Assembly: GCF_020829625.1 (NCBI RefSeq)
Contig: NZ_JAIVFX010000001.1
Span: forward strand, 372,001 to 436,000
Reading direction: 5' to 3'
DNA: 64,000 nucleotides
Source: Nostoc sp. XA010
Lineage (GTDB): Bacteria > Cyanobacteriota > Cyanobacteriia > Cyanobacteriales > Nostocaceae
Positions 8,112 to 18,597 of the stretch are shown here, in pieces. Within the stretch, counting starts at the first letter, position 1; each line of letters begins with the position of its first letter. Below the pieces are notes generated by a model, which was given only the letters and a program-made list of their open reading frames with translations, was not told where the DNA came from and did no database searches. The position numbers were made by a program, and so were the translations under genes.

Positions 8112-11051
8112 ATGTCTGAAATTACTTCTGCAACCGCACCACGCCCCACGTTCATCCTCGTAGATGGACACTCGTTGGCTTATCGTTCATACTTTGCTTT
8201 CGCCAAAGGGCGAGATGGAGGGCTGCGTACAAAAACGGGCATTCCTACCAGTATATGTTTTGGTTTTGTGAAGTGCCTGCTGGAGGTAATGGCAACACAA
8301 CAGCCCCAAGCAATGGCGATCGCTTTTGATTTGGGTGAGGCCACTTTTCGCCATGAAGCTGACGATACTTATAAAGCCGATCGCAAAGAAACGCCAGAAG
8401 ACTTCATTCCCGACTTAGAAAACCTGCATGAGTTGCTCAATGGCTTCAATTTACCAATTTTCACTGCCCCTGGTTATGAGGCAGATGATGTTTTGGGAAC
8501 ATTATCACAACGAGTAACTGCTGCTGGGTATAGGGTGAAGATTCTCACTGGCGATCGCGATTTATTTCAACTAATCGACTCTGACAAAGAAATCACTGTT
8601 CTGAATTTTAGTCCAGATGCCCTAAAACGCTCTACAAATAGCATTACGGAATTTGAAGCAGAACAAGTCAAAGAAAAAATGGGGGTTTTACCTTCACAAA
8701 TTGTTGATTTTAAAGCACTTTGCGGTGATAAATCAGATAATATTCCTGGTGTCAAGGGAATTGGGGAAAAGACAGCAGTGCAGCTGTTAAATACTTATGG
8801 TTCACTTGATCGTGTTTATGCTGCGTTAGATGAAATTAAAGGCGCAACTCAGAAAAAACTGGCAACTGGTAAAGAAGATGCCGAGAAGTCTCGCTATTTG
8901 GCAACCATAGTTTTAGATGTTCCTATAGAATTTGATTTAGAAAATTGCAAATTAAAAGGCTTTGATACAAACGTTTTAGCACCAATTTTAGAAAAATTAG
9001 AATTCAAGTCTTTTTTAGGTAAAATTAACGACCTTCAACAACGTTTTGGTGGCAAAGTTGAAGAAATCCAAGAAGCCAAAATAGACGCAATTAATCCCAA
9101 TAGTGACTCAAAATTCAGTGCTGATGAAGATAATGATTTGTGGTTTTTCAGTGCTACTGATACAGCAACAGTTACACAACAATCTACTTCCCCAATTACA
9201 CCACGCATCATCAACACTGAAGCTAAATTAACTGAGTTAGTGAAACTATTGCAACAATTTACTAACCCAGAGACTCCTGTTGCTTGGGACACTGAAACTA
9301 CAGCTTTAGAACCAAGAGATGCTGAGTTAGTAGGAATTGGTTGTTGTTGGGGAACGGAACCAGATGAAGTAGCTTATATTCCTGTGGGGCACAAAACTGG
9401 GGAAAATCTGCATAAAGATTTGGTGCTAGAAAGATTACGCCCAATTCTCGAAAGTGCTGATTATCCCAAAGCTTTACAGAATGCCAAATTTGACCGCTTA
9501 GTTTTGAAGTGTCAAGGAATTAATTTGGCGGGAGTAGTGTTTGATCCCATGCTGGCAAGTTACATTTTAAATCCAGATTCAAGTCATAATTTGATGGATT
9601 TGTCGCAGCGATATTTGGGATTAATAGCGAAAAGTTATTTGGATTTAGTTCCTAAAGGTAAAACTATCGCTGATATAGATATTCCTGCCGTAGCAGATTA
9701 CTGCGGTATGGATGCTTATTCTACCTTTGGCTTAGTGTCGAAATTGCGTGAAGAACTGGACAAAATTCCAACTTTGTCTAAGCTATTAGTGGAAGTGGAA
9801 CAGCCACTAGAAGCGGTTTTAGCCGAAATGGAATACACGGGTGTCCGCATTAATTCAGCATATTTACAAGAACTTTCACAGCATTTAGAAACTGAGCTAG
9901 CCAGGTTAAAAGAGGAAGCAACAGAAATAGCTGGGGAAAATTTTAATTTGGGTTCACCTAAGCAGTTGAGCCAAATCTTGTTTGAAAAGTTGGGGTTAAG
10001 TACTAGACATTCTCGGAAAATTCAAACGGGCTTCTCTACAGATGCAGCAACACTAGAAAAACTCCAAGAAGATGATAACACTGGATTTGTTGAGGCGATC
10101 ATTGAGTATCGCACTCTATCTAAATTAAAGTCTACTTATGTTGATGCATTACCTGCATTGGTGCGTCCAGATACACAGCGAGTGCATACTGATTTTAATC
10201 AAGCAGCAACATCAACTGGTAGGTTATCTTCTTCTAATCCGAATTTGCAAAATATCCCCATTCGTACAGCTTTTAGTCGCCAAATTCGTAAGGCGTTTTT
10301 GCCAGAATCTGGTTGGTTAATGGTGGCTGCTGATTATTCACAAATTGAATTGCGGATTTTGGCTCATTTGAGTCAAGAGCCAATATTAGTGCAAGCATAT
10401 CAGCAAAATGAAGATGTTCACACTGTGACGGCGCGGTTAGTGTTTGAAAAAGAAAATATAACCTCAGAAGAACGAGGGATGGCAAAAACTATCAATTTTG
10501 GCGTGATTTATGGAATGGGTTCTCTAAGGTTTTCGCGCTCAACTGGGATAGATAAGACTATTGCCAATGAGTTCATTAAGCGGTTTAATGAACGATATCC
10601 GAAAGTATTTGCATATTTAGAGCGAATGAAAAAAGAAGCGATCGCTCTTGGTTATGTAGAAACTATTTTCGGTCGCCGTCGTTATTTTGACTTTACTAAT
10701 AACAGTTTACGCAAATTAAAAGGCAGTAACCCAGAAGATATTGAACTGAGTAAATTGAAAAATTTGGGTGCCTATGATGCAGGTTTACTACGCTCTGCTG
10801 CTAATGCACCAATTCAAGGTTCTAACGCTGATATTATCAAAATTGCAATGGTGAGATTGCATGAGGTTTTGAAGAACTATCAGGCGCGTTTGTTGTTGCA
10901 AGTTCACGATGAATTAGTGTTTGAAATTCCCCCTGATGAATGGGAAGAATTACAACCGCAAATTAAGTCGGTGATGGAAAACGCAGTCCAGTTAAGTGTG
11001 CCGTTGCTGGTGGATGCGCGTGTTGGTGAAAATTGGATGGAGACGAAGTAA
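8112..11051 (+). CDS. polA: DNA polymerase I
   Basis: 979 residues with all three activities. The 5' nuclease domain occupies about 13-300 (start FILVDGHSLAYRSYFAF, GYEADDVLGT, GDRDLFQL, helix-hairpin-helix GVKGIGEKTAVQLL). The 3'-5' exonuclease domain occupies about 370-570 and keeps Asp393/Glu395 in DTET, NAKFDRL and YCGMDAYST, so proofreading should be intact. The polymerase domain follows with DYSQIELR, KTINFGVIYGMG and HDELVFE. Length and motif order are normal. It acts in repair and RNA-primer removal. The residues around 300-365 form a variable linker. Confidence 0.97.
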   Translation: MSEITSATAPRPTFILVDGHSLAYRSYFAFAKGRDGGLRTKTGIPTSICFGFVKCLLEVMATQQPQAMAIAFDLGEATFRHEADDTYKADRKETPEDFIPDLENLHELLNGFNLPIFTAPGYEADDVLGTLSQRVTAAGYRVKILTGDRDLFQLIDSDKEITVLNFSPDALKRSTNSITEFEAEQVKEKMGVLPSQIVDFKALCGDKSDNIPGVKGIGEKTAVQLLNTYGSLDRVYAALDEIKGATQKKLATGKEDAEKSRYLATIVLDVPIEFDLENCKLKGFDTNVLAPILEKLEFKSFLGKINDLQQRFGGKVEEIQEAKIDAINPNSDSKFSADEDNDLWFFSATDTATVTQQSTSPITPRIINTEAKLTELVKLLQQFTNPETPVAWDTETTALEPRDAELVGIGCCWGTEPDEVAYIPVGHKTGENLHKDLVLERLRPILESADYPKALQNAKFDRLVLKCQGINLAGVVFDPMLASYILNPDSSHNLMDLSQRYLGLIAKSYLDLVPKGKTIADIDIPAVADYCGMDAYSTFGLVSKLREELDKIPTLSKLLVEVEQPLEAVLAEMEYTGVRINSAYLQELSQHLETELARLKEEATEIAGENFNLGSPKQLSQILFEKLGLSTRHSRKIQTGFSTDAATLEKLQEDDNTGFVEAIIEYRTLSKLKSTYVDALPALVRPDTQRVHTDFNQAATSTGRLSSSNPNLQNIPIRTAFSRQIRKAFLPESGWLMVAADYSQIELRILAHLSQEPILVQAYQQNEDVHTVTARLVFEKENITSEERGMAKTINFGVIYGMGSLRFSRSTGIDKTIANEFIKRFNERYPKVFAYLERMKKEAIALGYVETIFGRRRYFDFTNNSLRKLKGSNPEDIELSKLKNLGAYDAGLLRSAANAPIQGSNADIIKIAMVRLHEVLKNYQARLLLQVHDELVFEIPPDEWEELQPQIKSVMENAVQLSVPLLVDARVGENWMETK

Positions 11052-11183
11052 GTTGAACTTTGACAAGGCTTTTAACTAGAAAAGTGTCAATTAGTTGAGT
11101 TGAAAATTTAATTAATCAAGATAATCAAGAGTCAAAAGTATCGACTCTTGACTCCTGATGATGGAGTAGGCAATAGTTAAGAA

Positions 11184-11582
11184 TTAACCGCCACGCTTGA
11201 GCGATAATTCTACCTGCTGTAACTCCTTCTCTAAACGAGTTTTGAGTTTTTCGGGTACGGCACGATTTGGGTAAGAACTGTAGTGTCCAGCCAGGGAGTT
11301 GAGGGCTGTTCGCATGGTTGTAAAGGAGCCAAGACCAGAAACAGAGTTAACTCGCTGATAGCGAGCTGAAAAGTCATTAATTTTTTGACGTGCTTCTGCC
11401 TGAACTGCTGCTTTTTCTGGTGAATCTTGTGATATATCCAGAGCTTGTCTCATAACATTGACCACAGCTAAGGTGTCTTGGCGATAATCCCCAGTCAAAC
11501 TATCTGGACTGCCAGAACAGCCCATTAAGCCGATAGATACAACCAAAACCAGCGCAAGCAAACGCGACCAATAGCGCTTCAT
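11184..11582 (-). CDS. psb27: Photosystem II assembly lipoprotein Psb27
   Basis: 132 residues from the ATG at 11582; a longer frame begins ten codons upstream but would bury the signal peptide. The N-terminus is a lipoprotein signal with LMGC, lipidated at Cys22. The mature part has the Psb27 four-helix pattern (GDYRQDTLAVV, ALDISQDSP, RQKINDFSARYQR, YPNRAVPEKLKTRLEKEL). Psb27 binds CP43 on the lumenal side of immature photosystem II and keeps it competent for manganese-cluster assembly and repair. It is convergent with polA. Confidence 0.93.
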   Translation of the reverse strand: MKRYWSRLLALVLVVSIGLMGCSGSPDSLTGDYRQDTLAVVNVMRQALDISQDSPEKAAVQAEARQKINDFSARYQRVNSVSGLGSFTTMRTALNSLAGHYSSYPNRAVPEKLKTRLEKELQQVELSLKRGG

Positions 11583-11695
11583 ATGCATTAAGTAAAAGAA
11601 TACGTAAATCAACGTCCATCGTATCTTGGATTGGTAACTTGGGGAATGGGGAGTGGGGGATGAGGGAGCAGGGGGAGTAGGGGAAGAATAACTAT

Positions 11696-11785
11696 TAGAC
11701 TTGTCGCGTTATAAAAAATTAGTGTCTGAAACCCTTGCTTTGCCTGGCTCAAAAAATTCAAAACCTTTATTAGGCGACAAGTCTA
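11696..11785. mobile_element. MITE-like element, 12-bp terminal inverted repeats
   Basis: TAGACTTGTCGC at 11696-11707 is repeated in inverted form at 11774-11785, with no coding content between. If the ends are taken as AGACTTG and CAAGTCT, a direct ATT flanks each side, which looks like a 3-bp target duplication. The element sits in the psb27-cofH spacer beside a GA-rich repeat (11641-11690) and a GACTAATGACTAATGAC run (11820-11838). Confidence 0.6.
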
Positions 11786-11824
11786 TTAATTATTGACCAA
11801 TTCCCAATTACCAATGCCCAATGA

Positions 11825-12970
11825 CTAATGACTAATGACTTTTTGATAAAGAGTATTGCGTTGTTGGTAAGGTCTTCCTAAAGAAGCGATCGCATTTTCC
11901 AAAGTTTCCACTTCCATACACGTACCGCCCAAAGCACCTGCCATTGTGGTAATATGCTCCTCCATCAATGTGCCGCCGATATCATTACAACCCCAAACTA
12001 AGGCTTCTGTTGCACCTGCAAGCCCCAGTTTTACCCAACTCTGCTGATGGTTAGGAATCCAATTACCTAGGTAAATCCGCGCCACAGCGCCTAGCAGCAA
12101 TGCATCACTCAAAACTGGTTGATCGCGTCCGACACGGCGACGTAAAGGTTTGGGCGCTTCTTGCCCAACGAAGGGTAATAAAATAAACTCTGTGATGTTT
12201 GCTGGATATCCCTGATTAATGGCGGTTTGTTGGAGCGATCGCAATTTTTCGAAATGCCCGATTTGCTGTTCGTGGGTTTCAATATGCCCAGATAACATGG
12301 TGCTGGTGGTATGCAAGCCTAATTTGTGAGCAGTGCTAACAATTTCTAGCCAAGTGGCTGTGTTAATCTTCTCTGGACACAATATCCGCCTTACTTCATC
12401 GTCTAACACCTCAGCTGCTGTTCCTGGCATTGAGTCAACACCAGCATCACGCAAAGCAGCAATTACATCAGCATACCCAAGTCCATCAAGTCTGGCGATA
12501 AATTCCACTTCTTGGGGAGAAAAAGCATGTAAATGTATCTGAGGAAATTCCTGTTTAATGGTTTCCACGACCTTGAGATAATAGGGTAAAGATTTACCAT
12601 TTATCTGTGCTTGTGGATTTAATCCGCCCTGCATACAGATTTCCGTCGCGCCCCGTTGCACTGCATCTGTCGCTTTTTCCAAAATTTGCGCCGAATCTAA
12701 CCAGTATGCACCGGCATCACCATCATCTCGACGGAATGCACAAAAACTACAGTGCTGCTCACAAATATTAGTAAAGTTGATATTACGATTAATTATGTAT
12801 GTAACCGTATCGCCTGCTTGGGTGTGGCGGAGTCTGTCAGATGTATCACGTATCGCTGCGATCGCCTCCTCGTCTGTTTGTTGTAACAACACTATTCCCT
12901 CTTCGAGAGATAAGTCGTATCCCATCAAGGCACGGTCAAGAATTTTTTCAACAGTAATTTTTGTCAGCAT
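11825..12970 (-). CDS. cofH: FO synthase subunit 2 (radical SAM, CofH)
   Basis: 381 residues. The radical-SAM cluster motif is Cys70, Cys74 and Cys77 (CEQHCSFC), followed by [15 protein letters not shown] and QGGLNP, typical of CofH. CofH joins a tyrosine-derived 4-hydroxybenzyl radical to 5-amino-6-ribitylaminouracil; CofG then closes the ring to give 8-hydroxy-5-deazaflavin (FO), which cyanobacteria use as a photolyase antenna. No cofG is in the window, so its partner must lie elsewhere. Start and length are normal for the family. Confidence 0.95.
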   Translation of the reverse strand: MLTKITVEKILDRALMGYDLSLEEGIVLLQQTDEEAIAAIRDTSDRLRHTQAGDTVTYIINRNINFTNICEQHCSFCAFRRDDGDAGAYWLDSAQILEKATDAVQRGATEICMQGGLNPQAQINGKSLPYYLKVVETIKQEFPQIHLHAFSPQEVEFIARLDGLGYADVIAALRDAGVDSMPGTAAEVLDDEVRRILCPEKINTATWLEIVSTAHKLGLHTTSTMLSGHIETHEQQIGHFEKLRSLQQTAINQGYPANITEFILLPFVGQEAPKPLRRRVGRDQPVLSDALLLGAVARIYLGNWIPNHQQSWVKLGLAGATEALVWGCNDIGGTLMEEHITTMAGALGGTCMEVETLENAIASLGRPYQQRNTLYQKVISH

Positions 12971-13026
12971 TACTTTCTTAACTTCTGGGTAAATCTTAAT
13001 TTTAGGAGCTTGTAAATAATAAAATT

Positions 13027-14973
13027 CTACTTAATAAATACACCAAGTTCTGGAGAATCCCAAGAACGGACATAAGTTTTGTCTTTAAAATTAATTTTTT
13101 GAGATTTCTTTTGTTTACTTCTTTTAGTTTCCATTGAAATAATCCCGCAAGGCTCAAAATCTTTATAGGAAGCCTCTTTTTCTAAACTCGACGAAATATT
13201 ATTAACATTAATATGTTGAATTTTAAGTAATTTTTGATTATTTTGCTGCAAAAGTATCCATAAGGGGTATTCCCAAGAGTCATTTCCCATTGATAGCCCA
13301 ATATTCGAGCATTTTTTGGAATTTAAAAACTCAACTGCTCCTGTATAAGTACCTTTGAGGAATGGTCTATTACTAAAATACTGCTCAATTCTAGGCGTTT
13401 GAAATATATTGTTGCTATCAATAATAGGTCTGTACCTATTAAAAAACACCCACGGTAATGATGAGATTAGCAGAAATGTTACTATGAAAATTGCTATTTT
13501 TTGCTGTTTAAGTTTAGATAACACCACACCTACAAATGGAGAAATTAGGACAAACAAAGGTAAATGCAGACGACTATTCCAGACTTGCCATTTTAGCAAG
13601 TAGCAAAATATCAAAAATGTAGATACAGTAGCAATGAGATAAGTAAAAATATAACTTTCTTTACGAAGAGATTTTCGAGTTAGAAAAATAATTATACATA
13701 TCATTATTAGTGCTAGATGTAATAAATTACCAGCACTATTTTCATTACCAGTTATCCCAATTGTTGACCAACCTCCTGGTACAAAGAATGTCTGGGAAAA
13801 AGTTATCCGAGGATCGTTATAATCTACACCGATGAATGTATGTATAAGTTGAATTAATCTGTTCGCTTTTCCATTCCAGAAACCAATGGGTGTTCCTATA
13901 TGTAAAGCAATATTTCTCAGGATATTAGAAATGAGTATATTAACACCTAGTATTTCATTACGATAGCCACTCGCTTCACCAAGTGGCGAAGCAAATAAAT
14001 TATAATTGCGTAAATAGTGACTAACATTAAGCAACAAAGAGATACTTCCTACTATCAAAGCAGGCTTCCATGCTTGCCAGCGTAAGCGTTTAACCAGGTA
14101 AAAACCAAACCAAATTAAAAAGGGAAATACATAAAAATAAGCAGTTCCCTTGCTCAAAATAGCTAATCCCGTGCTACTACCAATATTAAATGAATTCGTC
14201 CAAATATTGCTTTTCCCTGCTTGGATAGTTGATAGTAAGTAGTAAGCAAGGCAAACTAACCAAAATGCAGCTACATAATCATTTTGAGTGCTTGAAGCTT
14301 GCAAGATTCCCATAGGAATTGTTGCTGTTACAACCGCAGAGAAAACTTGACCTCGTAAATCTGCTCCTAGTTGTTTTGCAATTAATGACACTCCAATAAT
14401 ACAGCCAACCATACTGAACCATTGGACTAAGTTAGCGAAGTAGTCACCACCACTTAAAAGCTGAAAATGCAAAATCACGAACTCTGACCAAGGGTTTTGA
14501 TATAGCTGTGGGGTATAACTTGTTGGATAATGAGCAACGGTATGATTTTGTATCCAATAAACAACACGACTCATATGATAGTCCATAGAATCCCAGTTAT
14601 TGGGTGGTGCGATGATAGCAATTAATCCAACTGTTGCTACAACGAAACCTATGCCATATAACAAGAATTTTATTAATGGTTTAACTTTAATATTTTTGTT
14701 TATTTGAGAAGAATTTCTTTGCTCTGGATTCGGAATTATTTGGTGATTTAGTCGAAAGTATATATAAATTAATGTGATACATATCAATCCCCAAGTTACC
14801 AATATCCAGCCAAAAGTAATTAATTTAAAAATACTCAAAAATTCTGTGATTACAGTGAGTAAAATTCCCCAGTAAGTAATTGTTAATATCAGCGCCTCAC
14901 GCCAATCGTTACGCTTTTTATTAATTAATAAAAAAATAGTAATTAAGGAAATAAGAGGTAAAAATATAAACAT
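13027..14973 (-). CDS. Polytopic GT-C (family 39-like) glycosyltransferase
   Basis: About 648 residues with roughly twelve hydrophobic helices. The first large loop carries [18 protein letters not shown], a conserved Asp plus YHM(P/S)R pattern that recurs in bacterial family-39/ArnT-like transferases using polyprenyl-phosphate sugars. The C-terminus (about 560-648) is soluble and Lys-rich. The ATG at 14973 is preferred over a TTG one codon earlier. The gene is A+T-rich and flanked by unrelated genes; donor and acceptor are unknown. Anchoring of cell-surface sugars is an inference. Confidence 0.7.
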   Translation of the reverse strand: MFIFLPLISLITIFLLINKKRNDWREALILTITYWGILLTVITEFLSIFKLITFGWILVTWGLICITLIYIYFRLNHQIIPNPEQRNSSQINKNIKVKPLIKFLLYGIGFVVATVGLIAIIAPPNNWDSMDYHMSRVVYWIQNHTVAHYPTSYTPQLYQNPWSEFVILHFQLLSGGDYFANLVQWFSMVGCIIGVSLIAKQLGADLRGQVFSAVVTATIPMGILQASSTQNDYVAAFWLVCLAYYLLSTIQAGKSNIWTNSFNIGSSTGLAILSKGTAYFYVFPFLIWFGFYLVKRLRWQAWKPALIVGSISLLLNVSHYLRNYNLFASPLGEASGYRNEILGVNILISNILRNIALHIGTPIGFWNGKANRLIQLIHTFIGVDYNDPRITFSQTFFVPGGWSTIGITGNENSAGNLLHLALIMICIIIFLTRKSLRKESYIFTYLIATVSTFLIFCYLLKWQVWNSRLHLPLFVLISPFVGVVLSKLKQQKIAIFIVTFLLISSLPWVFFNRYRPIIDSNNIFQTPRIEQYFSNRPFLKGTYTGAVEFLNSKKCSNIGLSMGNDSWEYPLWILLQQNNQKLLKIQHINVNNISSSLEKEASYKDFEPCGIISMETKRSKQKKSQKINFKDKTYVRSWDSPELGVFIK

Positions 14974-15075
14974 CAATAATATTACCCACTTTAAATATAA
15001 TTTCTGCTGTGGTAATTGTAATATAGCCTGAAGCCGCTTACTTAATACACATTGTTATATTGGCTGGAATTCTCA

Positions 15076-16245
15076 CTAATTTTCCCTTGCTTGCGGTGTC
15101 TGTCGGTGCTGTATTAGCAATCCGATCGCCATACCAATGCCAACAAAGGCTGTAAAGTAAAATAAACCAATCAATCGGATATAAGTTGGTGGTGCGATCG
15201 CTTCAACTTCAACTTCTTGTGCTACCTTCACTGGTGCAAATTGACGGCTAGATCCTGGTAGAGGAGTTGCTTCCACCTCGATTTTGTGGGGTGAACCATC
15301 AAAAAATTGCTCTAGCCATGTTAACTTCCCTTGTTCGTCAGGAATAGCTTTGTAATCAAAGACTGTTAAATTATATTCAAGGGCGATCGCTTTCACCTGT
15401 AACGCTACATCTCTGATAGGTTGTCCAGTTGCGCTATCTTTCACCTGTAGCGCTAAATTCGCAAGTTTTCCGACAGTTGCGTTTTTATCTCCCTCAAGGT
15501 TAATTTCCAATCCTTGGGATTTTTGAGATGATGGTGCGATCGCTTCAGTACTATTTGAATGGTGTTCGCTGCTATGAGCTTCAGCAACTTCTGCACTAAT
15601 GTTAATAACTAATAGGGTTACTATAGCTACCACTGTCAATGCACTTAATAAAAGGCTGACTGACTGTGGTGCAATTTCTCCTTGTTGGAGTTCTTCTTGT
15701 CCGCCAATAACCCAACCACCCAGCAATCCAAGTGATAGCAAGATAGCTGCAATAACAACAAAATATTTATATTTAATTGGATTTTCCCGGACATTCAGAT
15801 TTAAACTTTGCTGATATGGGGCAAAGGCATTTGCTACCAAAGGTGACACATTTACGAGCAGTTGGTAATTACCACGGATGGGTAATATCTGCTGAATTTC
15901 TAGCTTTCCATCAGGTGCAGTAGCATCAATTTGCAGCAATTTTGTTCCCTCAACAATGGGAAAATCTGTTGTTAACCAAGGATTCCGATTAGGCGTCAAA
16001 ATTTGTAAGCTAATTTTGGTATTTTCTAATGGTTTACCCGCAGCATTAACAGCTTGTAACTTTAGGGTAACAGGAGATTGCGGTTTTTCTGCTCCTGCTT
16101 CAAAGGGGAGAATACGTTCTAAAGGTGGGTTGGTGGAGAGTAGCACTCTGGATGTAGGAATTTGGGAATTCCCTACAAAGGAATAAAGAATTGATAAAGT
16201 AATACAAACAGCGCTGATAACTCCAAAAAGCCGATATTTTTTCAT
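15076..16245 (-). CDS. Unknown membrane protein with two extracytoplasmic beta-type domains
   Basis: 389 residues; not recognised as a named family. Hydrophobic helices lie at about 6-24, 161-182, 197-217 and 358-380. Between them are two domains of Ig- or carboxypeptidase-regulatory-like character (about 50-155 and 245-345), each containing the pattern xxLQVxxxxxGxPxxxxxxxLQ. Residues 220-238 are His/Ser-rich (HSSEHHSNS), which could bind metal. It lies downstream of cbtB on the same strand, with a hairpin between them. This suggests a metal-related role, perhaps in place of the usual CbtA permease, but this is inference. Confidence 0.5.
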   Translation of the reverse strand: MKKYRLFGVISAVCITLSILYSFVGNSQIPTSRVLLSTNPPLERILPFEAGAEKPQSPVTLKLQAVNAAGKPLENTKISLQILTPNRNPWLTTDFPIVEGTKLLQIDATAPDGKLEIQQILPIRGNYQLLVNVSPLVANAFAPYQQSLNLNVRENPIKYKYFVVIAAILLSLGLLGGWVIGGQEELQQGEIAPQSVSLLLSALTVVAIVTLLVINISAEVAEAHSSEHHSNSTEAIAPSSQKSQGLEINLEGDKNATVGKLANLALQVKDSATGQPIRDVALQVKAIALEYNLTVFDYKAIPDEQGKLTWLEQFFDGSPHKIEVEATPLPGSSRQFAPVKVAQEVEVEAIAPPTYIRLIGLFYFTAFVGIGMAIGLLIQHRQTPQAREN

Positions 16246-16383
16246 AAAAACTTACGGTATATGTAAAACTCATGTACTTTTGGCAACTGAAACTTAAATA
16301 GCAGTTGATGAAAGTTAAAGTAAAAAATTCAAATCAAAGAATTAGTCATAAATTAGACACTATTTTCAATCCAGTTAAGGTGA

Positions 16384-16413
16384 TGTAGAGATGGTAAATA
16401 AAGCATCTCTACA
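16384..16413 (-). other. Intercistronic hairpin
   Basis: A perfect 10-bp inverted repeat (16384-16393 with 16404-16413, TGTAGAGATG arm) separates cbtB from the downstream 389-residue gene. It has no strong T tract, so attenuation, RNA processing or a repeat remnant are all possible. The rest of this spacer (16246-16524) shows nothing else definable. Confidence 0.4.
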
Positions 16414-16524
16414 AAACCTAAAAGTATATCCAAACAAAAAGGCTGGCGCGAAATTTGCGCTATTTTAGCGTCGTAATTTCGTTAGATGTCAAAGCATTCT
16501 AAAAAATCTTGGGATTATGATAAT

Positions 16525-16716
16525 TTAGTGACATGCAACGCCTAATGTGTGGTGACGCGCTGAGTGTGCTGTGTTATGAGCCGCAGGATAGGTGGAGAAC
16601 AAAACAGTCCAGATAACTAAAGAAGATAGCAACATATAAAGCGTTACCTGCACAGGCTTGGATAAGGTAATACCTGCGGTCTTCTGCAATACTGAAATAT
16701 GAGAAAAAGTAGTCAT
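16525..16716 (-). CDS. cbtB: CbtB-type small metal-transport membrane protein
   Basis: 63 residues with one membrane helix (about 23-44) and the diagnostic His-rich tail HNTAHSARHHTLGVACH at the C-terminus. This tail, with its closing Cys-His, marks CbtB, a partner of the predicted cobalt permease CbtA. A strong ribosome site (AGGAGG seven bases before the ATG) supports expression. CbtA is not adjacent; the next gene on the strand is an unknown membrane protein. No cobalamin riboswitch core was seen upstream. Confidence 0.8.
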   Translation of the reverse strand: MTTFSHISVLQKTAGITLSKPVQVTLYMLLSSLVIWTVLFSTYPAAHNTAHSARHHTLGVACH

Positions 16717-17306
16717 TTTTGACCTCCTATAATAAATTCGGGTAATTCATCAATCAAAGGGCATTATGCCGCTTGATTGCAAAAAGATATACGATCAACT
16801 TTGTCTTTGACAAGTGTGTATCAAATGTATTGGGTAAGTGGGCTTTAGTGAATACTATACTATCTTTTGAAGATCGACTGATCATGAGACAGAAATTTCC
16901 ACATAAAGTCCATACAAATAACAAAACAATGACACATGGATTTGAATGATGGCATTTTCAAAGCTGATAACACGAAGGTAACAGATTAAAATTTAAAATT
17001 GGTCATGTTGCCAAACATCCAAAATTCCTTGAAATGCAATTGATATTATTTCTAAGCCAATTAAATATGCCACAGATTACCAACAGGTTTTATATTAAAG
17101 GTGCTATTATACTCATTGTTTGTACTTAAAGTACTGCTGAAGCAAATAAGTATATCAGGAATAGGTATGAAAAGTTAGTTTTATTTAAGTGTCATTTATA
17201 CATAGAATAGGCGTATAAATACGGTAAAAATAAAATAATTGGCTATATTTTTCAGGGACTGATTCTAGCTTTAGCAACTTAACTAACTATATTTGAAGCG
17301 TTATAA

Positions 17307-17323
17307 AATTATTGACAATAATT
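17307..17323. promoter_or_regulatory. Candidate Fur-type operator upstream of the iron locus
   Basis: A perfect inverted repeat AATTATT-GAC-AATAATT lies about 75 bases before the multicopper oxidase start, followed by more ATTATTAATT. Cyanobacterial Fur boxes are A+T-rich palindromes of this kind, and the downstream genes are iron-related, so regulation by FurA is plausible. The rest of the 680-base spacer between cbtB and the oxidase (16717-17399) is A+T-rich and shows no gene or riboswitch. Confidence 0.35.
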
Positions 17324-17399
17324 ATTAATTCATCTAATATTTAAAAGCAATTGAAAATCTTTTGCAATTCTTTTTTGGCGCTAACCGTAACTGAATGTC

Positions 17400-18425
17400 A
17401 TGCCCAACAACTTCGCTCTAGGTAACGGAAAACCTTGGAGCCGCCGTCAATTATTGCAGCTGGGACTAGCAGGTGCTGGAGTGACTGGTGCAGCCGGACT
17501 TTGGCAGATGCTAAATCTACAAAGTAAGTCAATCGTCAAAGTGCCACCATTCAGTATGGAAGCACCAGACGACGTTACTAACCCGATGAAGATGTTAAGG
17601 GATTTTGACTATGGGACGGTAAAGCAAGAAAATGGGCGGACTATCAGGGAATTTCAGTTAACTGCGGGTACTTCCATAATAAAACTGAATAGTGCTGTAT
17701 CTTACAACATCTGGGATTTAAACGGTCGCATACCAGGGCCAACGCTACGGGCAAAACAGGGCGATCGCATCCGGGTACTATTTCTCAACAATGCGGGACA
17801 TTCTCACTCTTTGCATTTTCATGGCGTTCATCCGGCAGAAATGGATGGTATTCGCCCAATCAGCAATGGTAGTGCCACAATTTATGAATTTGATGCTGAA
17901 CCTTATGGCGTTCACTTATACCACTGCCATATTGAACCAGTCACCCGCCACATCGCTAAGGGGCTGTACGGCATGTTCATCATCGATCCACCTACTCCCC
18001 GTCCCCCGGCTGATGAAATCGTACTGGTGATGGGTGGGTATGATGTGAATGATGATAGCCATAATGATTATTACGCCTTCAATGGTCTGCCCCACTATTA
18101 CATGCATAACCCGATTCGCATTTACAAAGATCAGTTGATTCGGTTGTATGTTCTCAACATCATTGAATACGATCCGGCGGTGACGTTTCATCTCCATGCC
18201 AACTTTTTTGATGTCTATCGCAATGGCATGAGTATGACTCCTAGCGAGAAAACTGATGTGATTACGATGGGTGTCGCAGAAAGGCACATCTTGGAATTTG
18301 CTTTTCGCTACCCAGGTAAGTATATGTTCCATCCCCATCAAGATGCGATCGCAGAAAACGGTTGCATGGGTCAATTTGAAGTACTTGCTGAGAGTAGCTC
18401 TCAAAATCCTGTTAAAAAATCGTGA
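17400..18425 (+). CDS. Two-domain multicopper oxidase (probable ferroxidase role)
   Basis: 341 residues. A twin-arginine-like signal (Arg15-Arg16, then LLQLGLAGAG) predicts folded export. Cupredoxin domain 1 has HSHSLHFHG (His136, His139, His141) and LYHCHIEP (His175, Cys176, His177) with GM at 191-192. Domain 2 has FHLHANFF (His264, His266) and FHPHQDAIAENGCMG (His311, His313). Thus a type-1 copper Cys-His set is seen in domain 1, while domain 2 has His-Pro-His instead of His-Cys-His. Such small oxidases trimerise. The downstream FTR1 permease and ferritin-like genes suggest oxidation of Fe(II) for uptake. Confidence 0.85.
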   Translation: MPNNFALGNGKPWSRRQLLQLGLAGAGVTGAAGLWQMLNLQSKSIVKVPPFSMEAPDDVTNPMKMLRDFDYGTVKQENGRTIREFQLTAGTSIIKLNSAVSYNIWDLNGRIPGPTLRAKQGDRIRVLFLNNAGHSHSLHFHGVHPAEMDGIRPISNGSATIYEFDAEPYGVHLYHCHIEPVTRHIAKGLYGMFIIDPPTPRPPADEIVLVMGGYDVNDDSHNDYYAFNGLPHYYMHNPIRIYKDQLIRLYVLNIIEYDPAVTFHLHANFFDVYRNGMSMTPSEKTDVITMGVAERHILEFAFRYPGKYMFHPHQDAIAENGCMGQFEVLAESSSQNPVKKS

Positions 18426-18597
18426 CAATATTATTAGTAATTCGTAATTAGTTTATTAAAGTCTTAGATAAATAGTTGATAAAAAATCTCATTATATGAG
18501 ACAGTAAAATCTATGACAATGTGTCAAACAAGCTAGCTTCTAGTAGTAGTTTGAAATATTTCAATTAATACCTTTTTTAGTTGTGCGAGGAGCAAAG

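Noticed and set aside
16717..17399. Cobalamin riboswitch upstream of cbtB
   Set aside because: The conserved B12-box and GCCACTG-type core were not found on the minus strand.
18583..18597. GTG start for the helix-hairpin-helix lipoprotein
   Set aside because: It would place the ribosome site GAGGAG inside the coding sequence; the ATG at 18598 has correct spacing and a normal lipoprotein signal.
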